Assembly (NCBI GenBank): GCA_017963125.1
Contig: JAGCUA010000093.1
Span: 1 to 64,000, forward strand
DNA length: 64,000 nt
Source: a bacterium
GTDB lineage: Bacteria > UBP6 > UBA1177
Reading direction: 5' to 3'
Made by a program: the position numbers and the translations under genes. Below are positions 52,711 to 63,000 of this stretch, piece by piece. Below the pieces are notes generated by a model. It was not told where the DNA came from, made no database searches, and was given only the letters and a program-made list of their open reading frames with translations. Position 1 is the stretch's first letter. Each line of letters begins with the position of its first letter.

Positions 52711-54462
52711 ATGCGTAAATTCTTTTTTGCGATCGCGATTGTCGCAGCGTTTTTCGCGTTGTCGGCACAAGACAACACCAATGATCTGTATCAGCAGTAT
52801 TTGAACCAGTATAACAACAACCAGCCTGCTCAGGCAGAACCGGCAAAACCGGCAGAACCTGCTCCGGCTCAGGCACAGCCGGCAGCGGAACCTGAGAAGA
52901 AGGAAGAGGCTGCACAGCCCGCTCAGCCTGCTGAAGAAAAGAAGGAAGAAGCTGCTCAGCCTGCAGAAGAAAAGAAGGAAGAAGAAGCTCAGCCCGCTGA
53001 AGAAAAGAAGGAAGAAGCTGCTGAACAGCCGGCAGAAGCTGCTGCAGCTGCGGAAGGTGATGACAAAATCGAACCTTTCGAGACGAAACCCTTCTTCTCG
53101 GCAAACGCTTTCATGGCTCTTTCAAACTCGATCTACACCTTCGGCGGTGACGTTATGCCGCACAGCAGCTACAGATTCAGCATCGATAACGCTGTAATCG
53201 ACCTCAAAGGCGGCAACCATATGTTCAACGGCAGGATCCTTTTCGATCTTGCGAAAGGTCTGACGACTTCCAAAAGTGTAGAGTTCAACTACGAACACGA
53301 CAGCGAACTTCCGACTGACAATACAAATCCGCTTGAATTCGTAGAAACAAGTGAATCACCGGATGCTCTTGATATTCTCAAGGACGTTTCTTTCAGCATG
53401 GTCCATCCGTCATACCGCAATGCAGCTGGTACTTTCGGTCTCAATGTCGAACTTCAGGCAGGTCTTTTCGGACTTCCGTTCGGTATCGAAAGCGGATACG
53501 ATCACGAGATCACGTTTGCAAATTCGGCGATCAAAGAGGATTTCCTCGGCGGCGCATTCAGAGATGTCGCTGTTTCTCTCGGTTTCGACTTCCTGATCGG
53601 CAGCAAGATGGATCTCGACCTCACTCTCTTTGTTTTCAACGGCAAGAACGAAACGATGCTTGACGGCGAGGACAGATTCAAAGATCCGGCATTCGGTTTC
53701 GACCTCAGATACAACTACAACAGCAGATTCTATGCAACGGCAGCTTTCTCGTTTATCATGGGCAGCGCATACATTGGCTATGACGAAGAGACCGAAGGCG
53801 GTATTTTCCAGACGACCAACGGAACCTACCTTGACGAGAAAAACAAAATCGAAGAAAACCTCATTCTCAAGGACGACGAGGGAAGAAACGACTACGCAGT
53901 CAACAAAAAGAATATAATCTTTGCAGTCGGTGCAGACCTCGGATACAACGTAAACGATGATGTTGCAGTCGGTTTCAAAGGCGAATTCGCTTATTCGAGC
54001 AGATCGATGTTCAACCCGTATGCAAACATTTACATCGGCAAGGATTACTACGAAAACGCACGTTTCATCCGTGACGGAAACGAAGGGATGATCTGGGGCA
54101 AGAGCTCCTACAATCCGTGGGGATTCTTCGTTATGCCTTACGCTCACGTCTACTGGTTCGACATTATGGCGAGATTCTCCTACTTCAAGCAGCCCTACCT
54201 TTACACCTTCATCGAGGACAGCAAGAACACGAACATGGGATTCGACTTTGCGTTCATCTACAATTTCTGCGACTACGCAGGTGTCGAGTTCGACTACAAT
54301 TTCGTAAGAGAAACGAGACATATGTATGACGAAGCATACAGCAAGAACGAATACTACACCAATACTTACAACACCCACATTTTCACGATCGCTCTTACCG
54401 GCTGGTTCGATTTCCTCTGGGAAGGAAAAGAAGAAGCTGAAGAAGCAGCTGCTGCTGAATAA
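52711..54462 (+). CDS. Outer-membrane beta-barrel protein with Ala/Pro/Glu/Lys repeat region
   Basis: The 583-residue protein has a signal peptide (ALSAQDN), a periplasmic low-complexity region with three near-copies of EEKKEEAAQPAE (about residues 65-115), and then about 440 residues of alternating aromatic/polar strands with Asp/Asn turns. The pattern is that of a large barrel (SYRFSIDNAVIDLKGG, FGLNVELQAGLFGLPFGIESGYD). The protein ends with a short Glu/Ala tail instead of the usual terminal Phe. It is likely a porin-like or carbohydrate channel, but the family is not identified. The start is fixed by GGAGGTTTTA before the ATG at 52711. Confidence 0.8.
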   Translation: MRKFFFAIAIVAAFFALSAQDNTNDLYQQYLNQYNNNQPAQAEPAKPAEPAPAQAQPAAEPEKKEEAAQPAQPAEEKKEEAAQPAEEKKEEEAQPAEEKKEEAAEQPAEAAAAAEGDDKIEPFETKPFFSANAFMALSNSIYTFGGDVMPHSSYRFSIDNAVIDLKGGNHMFNGRILFDLAKGLTTSKSVEFNYEHDSELPTDNTNPLEFVETSESPDALDILKDVSFSMVHPSYRNAAGTFGLNVELQAGLFGLPFGIESGYDHEITFANSAIKEDFLGGAFRDVAVSLGFDFLIGSKMDLDLTLFVFNGKNETMLDGEDRFKDPAFGFDLRYNYNSRFYATAAFSFIMGSAYIGYDEETEGGIFQTTNGTYLDEKNKIEENLILKDDEGRNDYAVNKKNIIFAVGADLGYNVNDDVAVGFKGEFAYSSRSMFNPYANIYIGKDYYENARFIRDGNEGMIWGKSSYNPWGFFVMPYAHVYWFDIMARFSYFKQPYLYTFIEDSKNTNMGFDFAFIYNFCDYAGVEFDYNFVRETRHMYDEAYSKNEYYTNTYNTHIFTIALTGWFDFLWEGKEEAEEAAAAE

Positions 54463-54614
54463 TTCCAAATTTTAATCCCCGAAAAATCATAATTACTCAT
54501 CCCTAAGTTCCCAAAACTCCTTAAGTTCCATAGTCTTAATCCGCGCTCCGGCAGTCCGCATGGATTTTTCCGAAAAACTGAATATAATGCACCGTTTTAT
54601 GTATCGGGGGAACA

Positions 54615-55742
54615 ATGACCTGGGTCCAGATGCTCACTTTTGCGGCGGTCGTGCTGATTGTCGCGGTTCTGATGACGAAATATTTGATTTTTTCTCTTGT
54701 CTGCGCGTTTCCGGGGCTGAAACAGTTCAGAAAACTGCTGAATTTACTGTATGTTCTCAATCTTGCCGGGTTCGCGCTTTTTAAAGAGAGGACTTTTCTC
54801 AACACGAAGGCGGCGGAGATCGTTTCTCTTGTGATTTATTTCTACTTCACTTTTCTTTTTGTCTTTGTCGCATACGGGATTTTTTGCGAAATTCTGGTTT
54901 TTGTGCGCCGTTTTTTTAAAAATTTGTACGAAAAACACCTCTCTCCGGGCAAAAGAAAAATTATTTTAGCCGCGCTTCTGCTGATCGCTCTTGATACGGT
55001 CGCCGCAGGATGGCTGCTCGCGCAGAATGTCGTTATCAAGAATTTTGAGGTCAAAAATCAGAAGATCGGGCAGTACACACGCGTCGTTCAGATTTCCGAT
55101 ATCCACTTCAGCCGCGTCATCGATGAGCGTTTCGCAGAAAAAATCGTCCCGATGATAAATGATCTGAAACCCGATCTCGTCCTTTTTACAGGCGACTACA
55201 TGGACAAAGGGATCGAAAATCCGGAAAAAATCGCAGAAATCATGAACAAAATCGAGGCTCCGATGGGAAAATTCGCGATAAGCGGAAACCACGAGTTCAT
55301 AACCGGATACTTAGACTGCATTGATTTTATTGAGAAAAACGGTTTTGAGTTTATGGACGGGAGAGTCGAAAATATCGGGCGCAACATCGTTATCGGCGGT
55401 GTCATGGACCGAAGCGCGGAAAGCAGCAACGTCTACTATCACGAAGATTCCAAGGTCCTGAACCAGTTCCAAAGCGGAAATTTCAATATCTATCTCAAGC
55501 ACAGACCCGAACTTGATGAGGGCGATTCTGCGCACTTCGATCTCATGCTTTCCGGGCATACCCACGGCGGACAGATTTTTCCGTTCACGATCCTCGTGAA
55601 AATTTTCAACAGATATTTAGCCGGCCTGTACGAGCTTGAAGGCGGCGCGAAACTTTACGTCAGCCGCGGGACCGGCGCGTGGGGACCGCCCGTGAGATTC
55701 GGCGCGACGCCTGAAATAACCCTTATCGAGCTTAAACCGTGA
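54615..55742 (+). CDS. Membrane-anchored metallophosphoesterase (YkuE/YaeI-like)
   Basis: The 375-residue protein has three to four N-terminal membrane helices and a calcineurin-like phosphoesterase domain: VVQISDIHFS near 157, DLVLFTGDYMDKG, ISGNHEF, LKHRPELD and LSGHTHGGQIFPF, ending SRGTGAWGPPVRFGATPEI. This motif set matches bimetal phosphoesterases of the YkuE/YaeI type that act on membrane-linked phosphates such as UDP-sugar lipids. It ends six bases before the acyl-CoA dehydrogenase gene. Confidence 0.88.
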   Translation: MTWVQMLTFAAVVLIVAVLMTKYLIFSLVCAFPGLKQFRKLLNLLYVLNLAGFALFKERTFLNTKAAEIVSLVIYFYFTFLFVFVAYGIFCEILVFVRRFFKNLYEKHLSPGKRKIILAALLLIALDTVAAGWLLAQNVVIKNFEVKNQKIGQYTRVVQISDIHFSRVIDERFAEKIVPMINDLKPDLVLFTGDYMDKGIENPEKIAEIMNKIEAPMGKFAISGNHEFITGYLDCIDFIEKNGFEFMDGRVENIGRNIVIGGVMDRSAESSNVYYHEDSKVLNQFQSGNFNIYLKHRPELDEGDSAHFDLMLSGHTHGGQIFPFTILVKIFNRYLAGLYELEGGAKLYVSRGTGAWGPPVRFGATPEITLIELKP

Positions 55743-55748
55743 GGAAAA

Positions 55749-57296
55749 ATGGATAACTTTTTTAGTGATTCAATAAGGAAAAACCTTGCGCTGTTTTCAG
55801 CTGAGTCGGAAAAATATTCGGAATTTCTTGATAAAATCGGAAAAATCTGCGGAGAAAAAATTGCCGCAAGGGCAGCAGCAGTCGATAAAAAAGGGGTGAA
55901 ACTCGAAAGAAATTCGGTCGTTTTGTCGCCTGAAATGCTTGAAAATATTGAAGATTTGAAAAATTGCGGCTACGCGGGGGCATCTCTTCCCGAAATTTAC
56001 GGCGGAAAGTCGCTGCCCAAACTTTTTGATGCCGCTGCAGTAGAGATGATTTCGCGCGCCGACGCCTCGCTGATGACGCTCGTTTCGCTTTCCGAAGCCG
56101 GAAACCTTATATATTTATATGGGACAGAGGAACAGAAAAAACGGATCCTGCCGGGGATCGCATCGGGAAAACTTTCGTGCGCGATGGCTTTGAGCGAAGT
56201 TCATGCCGGAAGCGACCTTCAGGCAGTCGAAACGGCTGCAGTCGAAGAAAACGGAGAGTGGTATCTAAACGGCGCAAAACATTTCGTGACGAACGGAGGC
56301 GCCGATATCATGCTCGTCCTGGCAAGAAGCGAGGAAGGTGTTTCGGGCGGACGCGGACTTTCGCTTTTCATCCGCGAAAAAGGCGCTGACGACAACTGCA
56401 GGATAGAGAGTGTTGCGGAAAAACACGGTATCTGCGGCTCTCCGACATGCAATATCCGCTTTGAAAAGGCAAAGTGCGAACTTTTGGGAAGACGCCGCTT
56501 CGGTCTCGTCAGGTATGTGCAGGAAATTCTTCTTTCGGCAAGGCTTTCTGTTGCGGCCCAGGCGCTGGGAATCGCTGCCGCGGCTTTGTCTGATGCGGAA
56601 AAATATGCGGCTAACAGAACCCAGTTCGGAAAAAAGATATCGGAACTTCCGCAGGTAGCGGTGATGCTTAATGAAATGCGGGAAAGTGTTGCGGCGCTGC
56701 GGCTTATGATTTATTTTACCGCTTCGAAGTTCGATGAAATGACGGCTATACAGTCTGAATCTCAGACTCCGGAAAATGCAGAAAAACAGCGTGAAGTGCG
56801 CTCCGAAGCCGAATTTCTGGTGGCGCTCGTCAAATTCTTCGCAGCCGAAACGGCGGAAAAAGTCACACGCGATTCGCTCCAGATCCACGGCGGAAACGGC
56901 TATCTCCGCGGAGTCGCGGCCGAAAGACTTGCCAGAGACGCGCGGGTAACCTCTATTTATGAAGGAACGAGCCAGATCCAGATCGCTGCCATAGTCAGAA
57001 AAACAACTGACGGCACACTCGAAAAGATCGTGAAAAAACTTTTAGACGGCAGAGAAGATCCGGAACTTTCGGAAAAAATTGTGCGCAGAGCTGAAAAAGT
57101 GACATCGGTTTCCGCGGAACTTGCCGAAAACGGAAAAATCAGTTTTTGCGAAGAAAAAGTTGCTTTTGCCGCAGTTTTTGTTTTTGCCGCCGCACTTTCA
57201 GTTTTTTACGGAACGGAAAATTTTTCCCGCGGAAATTTTTCCGCCGCTGTTTTTTTCGAAGCCGGTTTTTTTCTTTCCGTAATCGAAGCCTTGTAA
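55749..57296 (+). CDS. Acyl-CoA dehydrogenase family protein
   Basis: The 515-residue FAD enzyme shows the family order: N-terminal helical domain, beta domain (CAMALSEVHAGSDLQAVETAA, WYLNGAKHFVTNG), and C-terminal helical domain with LSVAAQALGIAAAALSDAEKYAANRTQFGK, HGGNGYLRG and YEGTSQIQIA. It desaturates an acyl-CoA and passes electrons to ETF. After residue 430 there is a tail of about 85 residues, Ala/Phe-rich, not typical of short-chain members but reminiscent of longer ones. No beta-oxidation partner is adjacent. Confidence 0.9.
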   Translation: MDNFFSDSIRKNLALFSAESEKYSEFLDKIGKICGEKIAARAAAVDKKGVKLERNSVVLSPEMLENIEDLKNCGYAGASLPEIYGGKSLPKLFDAAAVEMISRADASLMTLVSLSEAGNLIYLYGTEEQKKRILPGIASGKLSCAMALSEVHAGSDLQAVETAAVEENGEWYLNGAKHFVTNGGADIMLVLARSEEGVSGGRGLSLFIREKGADDNCRIESVAEKHGICGSPTCNIRFEKAKCELLGRRRFGLVRYVQEILLSARLSVAAQALGIAAAALSDAEKYAANRTQFGKKISELPQVAVMLNEMRESVAALRLMIYFTASKFDEMTAIQSESQTPENAEKQREVRSEAEFLVALVKFFAAETAEKVTRDSLQIHGGNGYLRGVAAERLARDARVTSIYEGTSQIQIAAIVRKTTDGTLEKIVKKLLDGREDPELSEKIVRRAEKVTSVSAELAENGKISFCEEKVAFAAVFVFAAALSVFYGTENFSRGNFSAAVFFEAGFFLSVIEAL

Positions 57297-57405
57297 ACCT
57301 CTTTGAGCCGAAAAAGCTCCACAAAAAATTCCTCTAAAGAGTAAAGTAGCGAAAAAGTTCAATGTTATCAGTTAGATAAAAAGTTGTCTGTCTGTCTAAA
57401 AATTC

Positions 57406-57434
57406 TTGACATTATTTTTCAAATCCACTAAGTT
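57406..57434 (+). promoter_or_regulatory. Promoter of the barrel/TPR cluster
   Basis: A consensus TTGACA (57406-57411), a 17-base spacer and TAAGTT (57429-57434) lie 48 bases before the ATG at 57483; TAAGGAG is the ribosome site. Confidence 0.6.
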
Positions 57435-57482
57435 CCTTTCCGACTTTTTGGTGGTTTAACAATTCTATTTAGGTAAGGAGTC

Positions 57483-58346
57483 ATGAAACACAGTAAATTA
57501 GTCGCTTTAACACTTGCTTTTTTCGCATTTGTTTCTTTCCAGGTTTTTGCAGATGATCTTTTCGATTTGGACGGCGGAGCTGCTGGTCCTGAAGATCCTG
57601 CTGCTGCCGAAGCACCGGCTGAAGACGGAGAGGCACCTGCTGCCGAAGCTGCTCAGAATGCCGACGCTCCTAAGACCGCACAGCTTGATGTAAACGCATC
57701 GGCTGCTGATTCTGAGGCTGAAAAAGAACTCAGAGACCTTAATGTTGAAAAGAAGAAACAGATTAAAGTCGTTCAGAAGAAAGATTTCACGAAGGACAAA
57801 CGCTTCGAGCTCGGAATCGACATCGGTTTCGCATGCGGCGACTGGGAAGATCTTCTTGCAGTCGGCATCAGAGCGGCTTATCACTTCAACGAATACATCG
57901 CTCTGCAGGCTCGTTTCCTCTATGGCGCTGTTTCATGGGAAAACGAAACCCTTAAACAGGCGAAAGAAGCTGATGCTTACGTTGCGAAGAGCAACCTCAT
58001 GCTTATGGGTGGCGCAAGTGCCGTTTTCACTCCTTTCTACGGCAAACTCAGCGTTTTCGGCGACATAATCCCGAAGTATGACCTTAACGCTTCTGTCGGT
58101 GTTTATTACTACAGAACAGTTGCTGAAGGCGAAGGCGTCAAAAAGATGAACAACAACAACGTAGCGTTCCAGGTCGGTTTTGCTCCGAGAATCTTCCTCG
58201 GCAAAAATGCAAGCCTCAGCTTGAATTTCGACTGGTTCATCATGAAGGATAAACGCCCGAAACAGGAAGGCGGAAGCTCGGCTTATATCAAGTCAGACTT
58301 TTTGTTCACGATCAATGCAAGCATGTTCCTTCCCTTTGCTAAGTAG
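57483..58346 (+). CDS. Outer-membrane beta-barrel domain protein
   Basis: The 287-residue protein has a signal peptide (FQVFADDL), an Ala/Glu/Pro-rich segment to about residue 75, a charged helix (EKELRDLNVEKKKQIKVVQKKD), and then a barrel-like domain of about 190 residues beginning RFELGIDIGFACGDWEDLLAVGI. It is the first gene of a four-gene cluster with TPR proteins, 12 bases before the next. The size and context resemble the small barrels of the Myxococcus Glt system; this is an inference from layout rather than residue-level proof. Confidence 0.75.
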   Translation: MKHSKLVALTLAFFAFVSFQVFADDLFDLDGGAAGPEDPAAAEAPAEDGEAPAAEAAQNADAPKTAQLDVNASAADSEAEKELRDLNVEKKKQIKVVQKKDFTKDKRFELGIDIGFACGDWEDLLAVGIRAAYHFNEYIALQARFLYGAVSWENETLKQAKEADAYVAKSNLMLMGGASAVFTPFYGKLSVFGDIIPKYDLNASVGVYYYRTVAEGEGVKKMNNNNVAFQVGFAPRIFLGKNASLSLNFDWFIMKDKRPKQEGGSSAYIKSDFLFTINASMFLPFAK

Positions 58347-58358
58347 TGGGGTGGTACT

Positions 58359-59984
58359 ATGAAAAAAATACTGACTCTTGTTCTTATCTCCTTCGCGGTG
58401 ATGCTGGTCACGTCCTGCGCGACACAGCTTACCGTCCGCGAAAAGGAAATGAAAAAATACGAGAAGATCGATGCATCTCTCGTTGAAGGTATGCCTGAAG
58501 CGATCACGAAAGTCGTAAACGCATACAACAGCGAAGATTACTTCACCTCCGCTGTAGGTTTTTATGCGATTATGAAAAACAAAGAGTGGGACAGACTGCA
58601 TGATACTGCAAGGTACTACTATGCAGAGTCTCTTTTCAGAATGGGACTTTATCAGGCTTCCGAATACCAGCTTGCCGAAATCCTTTTCGAAGGTTCTGAA
58701 TCTCACTACTTTGTATCGAGCCTTCTGAAACTTCTTGCCGTTACCTACAAAACGGAAGATGAAAAGGTTCTTTTCGCAGTCCTTTCGAATGTTGACTACG
58801 AAGCACTTCCGAAGAAGTTCGCCAACGAGTTGACTTACTACCTCGGCAAAATCAACTTCTACAACGGCCAGGACGAGCAGGCACTCAAAATGTTCGGTCA
58901 GGTAAAGGACTACAGCTCCTTCTACCCGAAAGCAAAATACTTCCTCGGTGTCATTCAGGTCCGTCAGCAGATGTTTGCAGACGCAATGAAGAGCTTCACC
59001 GAGATCAAAGAGATGCCGGATGACAAATATATCGGCACCGACATCAAAAAACTGAAAGGTATGGCAGAACTTGCACTCGGCGAACTTTACTACGCTGCTG
59101 CATGGCAGTCGCAGAACAAACTCGCGATGTTCAACGTTGCACTCAACTACTTCTCGAACGTCGGAAGAGACAACGCTCAGTGGTTCGAATCACTCTTCGC
59201 AAGAACATGGGCTTCACTCATGATCGGAAGATTCGATTCGACACTCGGTACGGTCGTAACGCTCCGTTCACCTTTCTTCACCGATATTTATTTCCCGGAA
59301 GTAAACATCGTCGAAGCGGTTACTTACTACAACCTCTGTCAGTATGACGAAGTAAACAACGTAATAGATTACTTCTTCAGCGTTTACCCGGATTATCAGA
59401 AGAAAATGGCTTCGTGGCTTGAAAATGTTTCGACGAAAACCGGTCTTGACATTTATAAGGAACTCCTTGAAATGTATAAAAAGGCTCAGGCAGGCGAAAA
59501 CACCGAGCTTCCGGAAGCTGTTTTGAGAACCATTCTTACCGAATCGCTGTTCGTAAGAAAATACAACCACATCAAAGAGATCGAAAGAGAGCTTACCATC
59601 ATCGAAAAAGCTCCTGAATCTTTCAAAAACAGCGTTATTGCTCAGGACGTTTCCAAGAAAATGATGTATCAGCTGACCACTCTCAGAAATGAATCGGGCG
59701 TATGGCTCGTTCAGAGAGTTCAGAATCTCAACAACGAACTCGGTCAGCTCATCGCAGATATGAGAGCGATACGCTTCGAGATGACAGATAGTATGAAATC
59801 TTCTCTCGAAAAAGAAGAGCTTTACGGCAAAGAGGTAAAGGAAGAAGAAGAGACGGTTCAGAAGAAGGCTGAAATGAATCCTTCGGTTCCGCAGAATTCC
59901 TACTACTACCCGTTTGACGGCGAATATTGGGAAGACGAGCTTGGTTACTACTTCTTCAATGTCGACAATTTGTGCAAAGAGTAA
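58359..59984 (+). CDS. TPR-type helical lipoprotein
   Basis: The 541-residue protein has a lipobox (AVMLVTSCATQ) and a helical solenoid with TPR-like repeats (YYAESLFRMGLYQASEYQLAEILFEG, ELTYYLGKINFYNGQDEQALKMF, AKYFLGVIQVRQQMFADAMKSFTEI). The C-terminal part is charged and ends in an aromatic/acidic stretch (YYYPFDGEYWEDE). It lies between the barrel gene and the giant TPR gene and would dock to the outer membrane through its lipid. I compare it with Glt-system TPR lipoproteins with low certainty. Confidence 0.75.
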   Translation: MKKILTLVLISFAVMLVTSCATQLTVREKEMKKYEKIDASLVEGMPEAITKVVNAYNSEDYFTSAVGFYAIMKNKEWDRLHDTARYYYAESLFRMGLYQASEYQLAEILFEGSESHYFVSSLLKLLAVTYKTEDEKVLFAVLSNVDYEALPKKFANELTYYLGKINFYNGQDEQALKMFGQVKDYSSFYPKAKYFLGVIQVRQQMFADAMKSFTEIKEMPDDKYIGTDIKKLKGMAELALGELYYAAAWQSQNKLAMFNVALNYFSNVGRDNAQWFESLFARTWASLMIGRFDSTLGTVVTLRSPFFTDIYFPEVNIVEAVTYYNLCQYDEVNNVIDYFFSVYPDYQKKMASWLENVSTKTGLDIYKELLEMYKKAQAGENTELPEAVLRTILTESLFVRKYNHIKEIERELTIIEKAPESFKNSVIAQDVSKKMMYQLTTLRNESGVWLVQRVQNLNNELGQLIADMRAIRFEMTDSMKSSLEKEELYGKEVKEEEETVQKKAEMNPSVPQNSYYYPFDGEYWEDELGYYFFNVDNLCKE

Positions 59985-60016
59985 TTTGTTTGTCAATTAG
60001 TTAGAGGTTTCTGAAG

Positions 60017-63000
60017 ATGTTAAATAACAAAACATTGAGAGTTTTTTTAGCGGTTTTGTTAGTTCTTTCTTTCACTCTGACACTTTCCGCTCAGAGAAAG
60101 AAAAGAGATGACGAGACGGCTGCATCCAACGGTCCGGCAAAGGCTAGAATCGAAACCAACGATGTCAAGACCGACAGCAGATCGATGGAAAAAAGAGACG
60201 AAGCTATCAAACAGCTTAACGAACTCATAAAGGATTATCCCGAAGGTCCGAGAAAGGCGGAAGTTTACAGACGTCTTGCCGAGCTTTACTGGGAAAAAGC
60301 AAGAGGCATCAAAGCCGTCATCATGGACGAGTACAACAAAAAAATCGATAAGTACTACGAAATGAATGACCCGAACGCTCCGATGCCCGAGCTTAACCTC
60401 GAGCCGTCGCTTGAATGGAACAAAAAGGCGATCGAAGTCTGTGACTACATTATTAAGAAGTATCCGACCTTCCAGAATCTGGACGAGGTTTACTTCTTCA
60501 TGGCTTCCAACTTGATGGAAACCGGTCAGGCTCTTGCAGCTGTTCGTTACTACACACTCGTTGTCGAGAAATTCCAGAACTCGAAGTTCGCTTCCGACGC
60601 TTACTTCGAAATGGGTGAATATTTCTTCAACAACAACAACGTTTTCAAGGCTATCCCGAACTACAAAGCCATCATCGACAAGTATCCGGACAACAAATTC
60701 TTCGGATTCGCTCTTTATAAGTATGCTTGGTGTATGTATAACGTCGGCGAATACGAGCAGTCGGTAAAACTTTTCCAGCAGGTTGTCGAAGTCGCTGAGA
60801 AAATCAACGACCAGTCACTGAAGGAAGATGCTCTTAACGACATGGTCGCTCCGTATGCGGAAGCAGGTTCTGTTGACGAAGCTGAAAAATACTTCAAGAC
60901 GATCGTCAAAGAACAGAAATACTTCATCGCCGTTCTTAAAAGACTTGCTCAGATCTACTTCGATCAGGACAGATCTGAAGAAGCTATAAAAATTTACAGA
61001 AAACTGCAGCAGGAAGCTCCGGAAAGACCGGAAGGTCCGACCTGGCAGAAACAGATTGTCGAGTGCTACAAAAAACTCAACAACAAAGATGCTGTAAGAA
61101 AAGAGATCATCGTTCTCGTTGCTAACTACGCTGATGCTAACTCACGCTGGGTAAAGGCGAACGAAAAGGACGAAGCTACTCTTGAAAGTGCTCAGCAGAC
61201 CGCTGAGGCAGCACTCAGAATCCTCACAGTTGATTACCACAACGAAGCAAGAAAGACCAAATCGGCAGAAACATGGAAGATCGTCGGCGAACTTTACCCG
61301 ACATACCTCAAATATTTCCCGAAATCGGAAGCTTCGTATGATATGCGTTTCAACTACGCTGAGTATCTTTACGACCACAAAAAATATACTGAAGCCGGTG
61401 ACGAGTATCAGAAAGTTGCCGACATGAATCCGAAAGGTCACCACTTCGAAGATGCTTCTTTCGGTGCAGTAAGCTGCTTCGGTGCTCTTCTTGAAGAAGA
61501 ACAGGAAAAGGCGAAAAAAGAGGCTCAGAACAGAATCGCGAAGGCAAAACAGGAAAAATCGGGCGAAATCAGTGCTGATCTCGTAAAGGCGGCAGACGAC
61601 AAGGATGCTGACAAGAAAGACAAAGTCGCTGATGAAAACAAGGCGAAACCGATTCCTGAGCTTCATCAGAAGTTCATAACTGCTTGCGATACCTATATTA
61701 AGAATATCCCGAGATCGAAATATCTTGTCGATATTATCTACAAACAGGCTATTACTTATTACGTTTTCAACCATTTCGACAAAGCGGTTCCCGTTTTCGA
61801 GATGATCGTTCAGAAGTATCCGAGACACGAACTTGCAGAGTTCTCGGCTGACCTTATCATGGACTCTCTCAACATGGCGAGAGACTGGGAGGCAATTAAC
61901 AATAAGTCGAGAGAATTCTTGAAGAATTCAGCTCTTCTTTCCGGAAGGAACAGACTTAAAACCGACCTTGAGAAATTCAAGGAAATGGCTACATTCTATT
62001 CCGCTGATATTCCTCACAAAAACGGAAAGAGCCTTGAATCGGCTGACAGATACATGGCTTTCGTAAACGAATTCCAGAAATCGAAATTCAACGATGTCGC
62101 TATGTACAACGCGATCGTTTACTACCAGAAAGGCGGTGACCTTTACAAGTCGATCCGTGTTCAGGAGCAGTTCCTCAGAGAATCCGACGATGTTTACAAG
62201 AAGTCTCCGCACAGAGATAAAATCATGTTCGGACTTGCAAAGAACTACGAAGCGATCGCTTACTATGACAAAGCTGCTCAGCTTTACATCGATTTCGTTG
62301 AAAAGTCTCCGCAGAGCAAAGACGCAGGCGATGCAGTATATAACGCGGCTGTTCTTTACGAGAGCTTGGGCGAAACCGAAAAAGCTATCGATAATTACAG
62401 ACTTTTCGTTGATAAATACGCGAAAGACGACAAGGAAAAAGCTGAAATCGCTCTTCAGTACGGCTACATCTGGATGAGAAAGGGCAAAACTTTCTACGAC
62501 AGAGCGGAAAAAGGTTTCGACAGATTCGTTGCAGACCATACCGATATTAAAGGCCTTAAAGATTACTACTATATTGATGATGCCGGCAAGAAAAAACCTG
62601 TTGAAGCAGTCAATAAAGTAAGCGTTGAAAAGGGCGAACCCAATACTCTTCTTGCTCTTTACGGCGCAAAAATGAAGATGTACAAAGAGCAGAACAACAC
62701 GAAAGAATACTACAAGAGTGTTGACAAGATACTCCAGATCTCGAGAGGCGCTGAATTTAAGGAAAAAGCTGAACTCAACGAGATTTCGAGAGACATCATC
62801 GCAGAGGCGCTCCTTGAAGAACTTCTTCCGGAATTCAACGAATATATGTCTATCAAATTCGACAATATTCCGTTTGCGAAGAAGCACAAAGGTTACGAAC
62901 TCCTTCAGCTCGGTTTCGACGTTGAAGACGGCAAAATCATCCATCACGGCGATGCAAATCCCGATGAGCTTTATCCGGATGAAAAGGCTAATCTGAAGGC

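Noticed and set aside
53410-54468. 352-codon minus-strand frame opposite the 52711 barrel gene
   Set aside because: It is antisense to a well-supported exported protein, has no signal or domain of its own, and is rich in Val/Glu as expected from reversed barrel codons.
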